This document shows, one piece after another, positions 4,189-5,374 of a DNA stretch of 5,374 bases. Position numbers and translations under genes: made by a program. This DNA is from STD2-77 sp964503935 (GTDB lineage: Bacteria; Patescibacteriota; Minisyncoccia; JAHIHE01; JAGLIN01), in assembly GCA_964503935.1 (NCBI GenBank), contig CAZDCJ010000057.1:1-5374 (forward strand), written 5' to 3'. The notes beneath the pieces are model-generated. The model did not search any database. It saw nothing but the letters and a program-made list of their open reading frames with translations, and had not been told where the DNA came from. Every line of letters begins with the position of its first letter. The first letter of the stretch is position 1.

Positions 4189-5257
4189 ATCTGCGTCCGC
4201 GGAGCCGAACAAAGAAGCGATGGATCCGCAGAAGTGCCGGAGGCGTTTCCAAGGAAAAATGGTGAGACAAGGTCTTGAGGCTGAAATGAGCGATGGCCAC
4301 CCCTCCCGCGATGCACAATACGATGTTTGTGAGCCTATACACCAGACTGAAAGCCAGCCCCAAGTGGCTACCTATCCCCAGGACGCCAAAAACGAAACTT
4401 AACGCTAATTCCAGACTGCCCAAAGCTCCCGGAATGGGAAAGAAATTGGCCAGCGCAAGAAAGAAGAAGACGCCGAAAGATGCCGTGATGTCCAGCAGAT
4501 GCCCCAGATAGAAGCAGGTCAGCGTCACACTAAGGATATCCAGGAATGTCTCCAGGATACCCCAGAAAAGCGCCTGGAAAAAGCAAGCCCTCTCCTTATG
4601 AAAGAACTTCTCGATGCTCTTTTCCGTAATATCTACGCTATTAAGCCGGCGGCGGACGAAATTTATCCGGTCCAACCGGGTCTTCCGCAGAAGATAGGTA
4701 AAGAAAGCCGGATCTTCCGCTCCCCGGTTCAGGATACGCTTATAGAGGATATAGAACAGGAAGACCGCCAGGAAAAAGACGGAAAGGAAGAAGTAGAAGA
4801 CTTCCGTAGGCAGGGAAAAATGCTCCGCCAGAAGGAGAAATCCTGCGATCATCGCCACAAAGAGACAAAAGAAAAAGATAGCCTGGTCGATGATGACAGA
4901 CGCAAAAGACCGCTCCCAGCCGCACTCCGATTCTTCCTTGACCATATAGGCACGGATCGGCTCGCCTCCGATCATAGCCGAAGGGGTGATATAGCTTAGA
5001 GTAAAGCCTGCCATCTTGGCGCGCAGCACTTTCGGGAAGCTTATAGCGCAGCCCTGTCCTTCGAGGATTACCTGCCACCTTTTGGCGCTTACCAGAAAGA
5101 CGGCCAGAAAATTCAGTAAAAATATGGCCAACAGGCCTTCTTTGGGAAACAAGAAAAGGGCCGCCGTGATTTCAGCCAGATTTACTTGGGAAAAAGCCGA
5201 GATAAGCAGCAAGATTCCGACTAGGACCGAAAAGCATAGGACAAGCGCCTTGTTCAT
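4187..5257 (-). CDS. Integral membrane protein, lysylphosphatidylglycerol synthase TM / flippase-like family (356 aa)
   Basis: This is a polytopic inner-membrane protein of the UPF0104/LPG_synthase_TM family, which includes the flippase half of MprF and archaeal AglD-like proteins. Substrates of standalone members are mostly unknown; transport or modification of lipid-linked compounds is the usual inference. Diagnostic motifs are TPSAMIGGEPIRAYMV (91-106) and FPIPGALGSLELAL (273-286). Hydrophobic segments lie at about 4-22, 32-57, 83-97, 120-144, 152-172, 226-255, 260-275, 280-305 and 308-326. A positively charged loop (about 173-222) and a basic C-terminal tail ending RLRGRR are probably cytoplasmic. 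Length is typical for a standalone member, with no C-terminal lysyl-transferase domain. The ATG at 5257 begins directly with the first membrane segment; only a weak GGA sits upstream. The gene follows a tRNA-Leu by 28 bp with no terminator between and may be co-transcribed. It converges on the 3D-domain gene. Confidence 0.85.
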   Translation of the reverse strand: MNKALVLCFSVLVGILLLISAFSQVNLAEITAALFLFPKEGLLAIFLLNFLAVFLVSAKRWQVILEGQGCAISFPKVLRAKMAGFTLSYITPSAMIGGEPIRAYMVKEESECGWERSFASVIIDQAIFFFCLFVAMIAGFLLLAEHFSLPTEVFYFFLSVFFLAVFLFYILYKRILNRGAEDPAFFTYLLRKTRLDRINFVRRRLNSVDITEKSIEKFFHKERACFFQALFWGILETFLDILSVTLTCFYLGHLLDITASFGVFFFLALANFFPIPGALGSLELALSFVFGVLGIGSHLGLAFSLVYRLTNIVLCIAGGVAIAHFSLKTLSHHFSLETPPALLRIHRFFVRLRGRR

Positions 5258-5285
5258 TTTCCAGATGATATTCTTATTTAACGAG

Positions 5286-5369
5286 TACCGGGAGAGGGAA
5301 TCGAACCCTCAAGGATCTGCATCCAACGGATTTTAAGTCCGTCGCGTCTACCAATTCCGCCACCCCGGC
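5286..5369 (-). tRNA. tRNA-Leu (anticodon UAA)
   Basis: Read on the minus strand it folds as a class II tRNA. The acceptor GCCGGGG pairs with TCCCGGT (G-U at both ends). The D stem is GCG/CGC with loop GAATTGGTAGA. The anticodon stem ACGGA/TCCGT has loop CTTAAAA, giving anticodon TAA. A long variable arm with GGAT/ATCC follows, then the T stem GAGGG/CCCTC with loop TTCGATT. The discriminator is A73, as expected for leucine. The genome continues CTC instead of CCA, so the 3' CCA must be added after transcription. It reads UUA (and by wobble UUG) codons. Length is 84 bases. Its promoter would lie beyond the window edge. Confidence 0.96.
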
Positions 5370-5374
5370 AGAAA

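Noticed and set aside
4499..4999. 166-residue plus-strand open frame
   Set aside because: It is antisense to the membrane-protein gene. Its Lys/Glu/Asp-rich composition is what the complement of hydrophobic codons gives.
1..5374. CRISPR array or toxin-antitoxin/defence system
   Set aside because: No regularly spaced direct repeats and no recognisable nuclease, toxin, antitoxin or transposase genes on either strand.

Overview
The window looks like a piece of a draft, probably metagenome-assembled, genome of a small-genome bacterium, most likely from the Candidate Phyla Radiation (Patescibacteria). The main support is a short secreted 3D-domain protein whose variant motifs (ATNALAFGTK, VEDRMN, ADIWF) are ones I associate with Parcubacteria-like genomes. 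Further support comes from a ThyX-type thymidylate synthase, a tRNA-Leu without an encoded CCA end, and compact genes with weak or no Shine-Dalgarno sites. Sigma70-like promoters make it bacterial even though the serine hydroxymethyltransferase resembles archaeal enzymes. All complete genes read through with the standard bacterial code. The phylum assignment is inference.

Layout. Bases 1-72 may hold the tail of an upstream gene. A promoter and a good ribosome binding site drive a 140-residue protein of unknown function (142-564), closed by a clear intrinsic terminator (594-626). A strong extended -10 promoter (635-663) then drives a thymidylate module. This is thyX (696-1589), a 107-bp palindromic, probably interspersed repeat (1598-1704), and glyA (from 1735). 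The 3' end of glyA is lost in a 100-N assembly gap (2877-2976). ThyX consumes 5,10-methylene-tetrahydrofolate and GlyA makes it from serine, so the two form a coherent one-carbon/dTMP pair.

After the gap comes a likely glyA terminator (2984-3008) and then roughly 400 bp with no confident gene. This stretch holds a perfect DnaA-box 9-mer (3034-3042), a small possibly frameshifted reading frame (3152-3354) and a GC-richer block of nested inverted repeats (about 3247-3388) that could be a structured RNA. A consensus promoter (3411-3439) with a palindromic hairpin just downstream (3451-3470) then drives a secreted 3D-domain cell-wall protein (3490-4134).

That gene converges on a membrane protein of the lysylphosphatidylglycerol synthase TM/flippase-like family (4187-5257, minus), and the two share one bidirectional terminator. 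A tRNA-Leu(UAA) (5286-5369, minus) lies 28 bp upstream of the membrane protein and may be co-transcribed with it.

I see no clear new defence or mobile system. The most interesting parts are the 3150-3490 intergenic/leader region, the palindromic repeat inside the thyX-glyA pair, and the altered signature motifs of ThyX and of the 3D domain.
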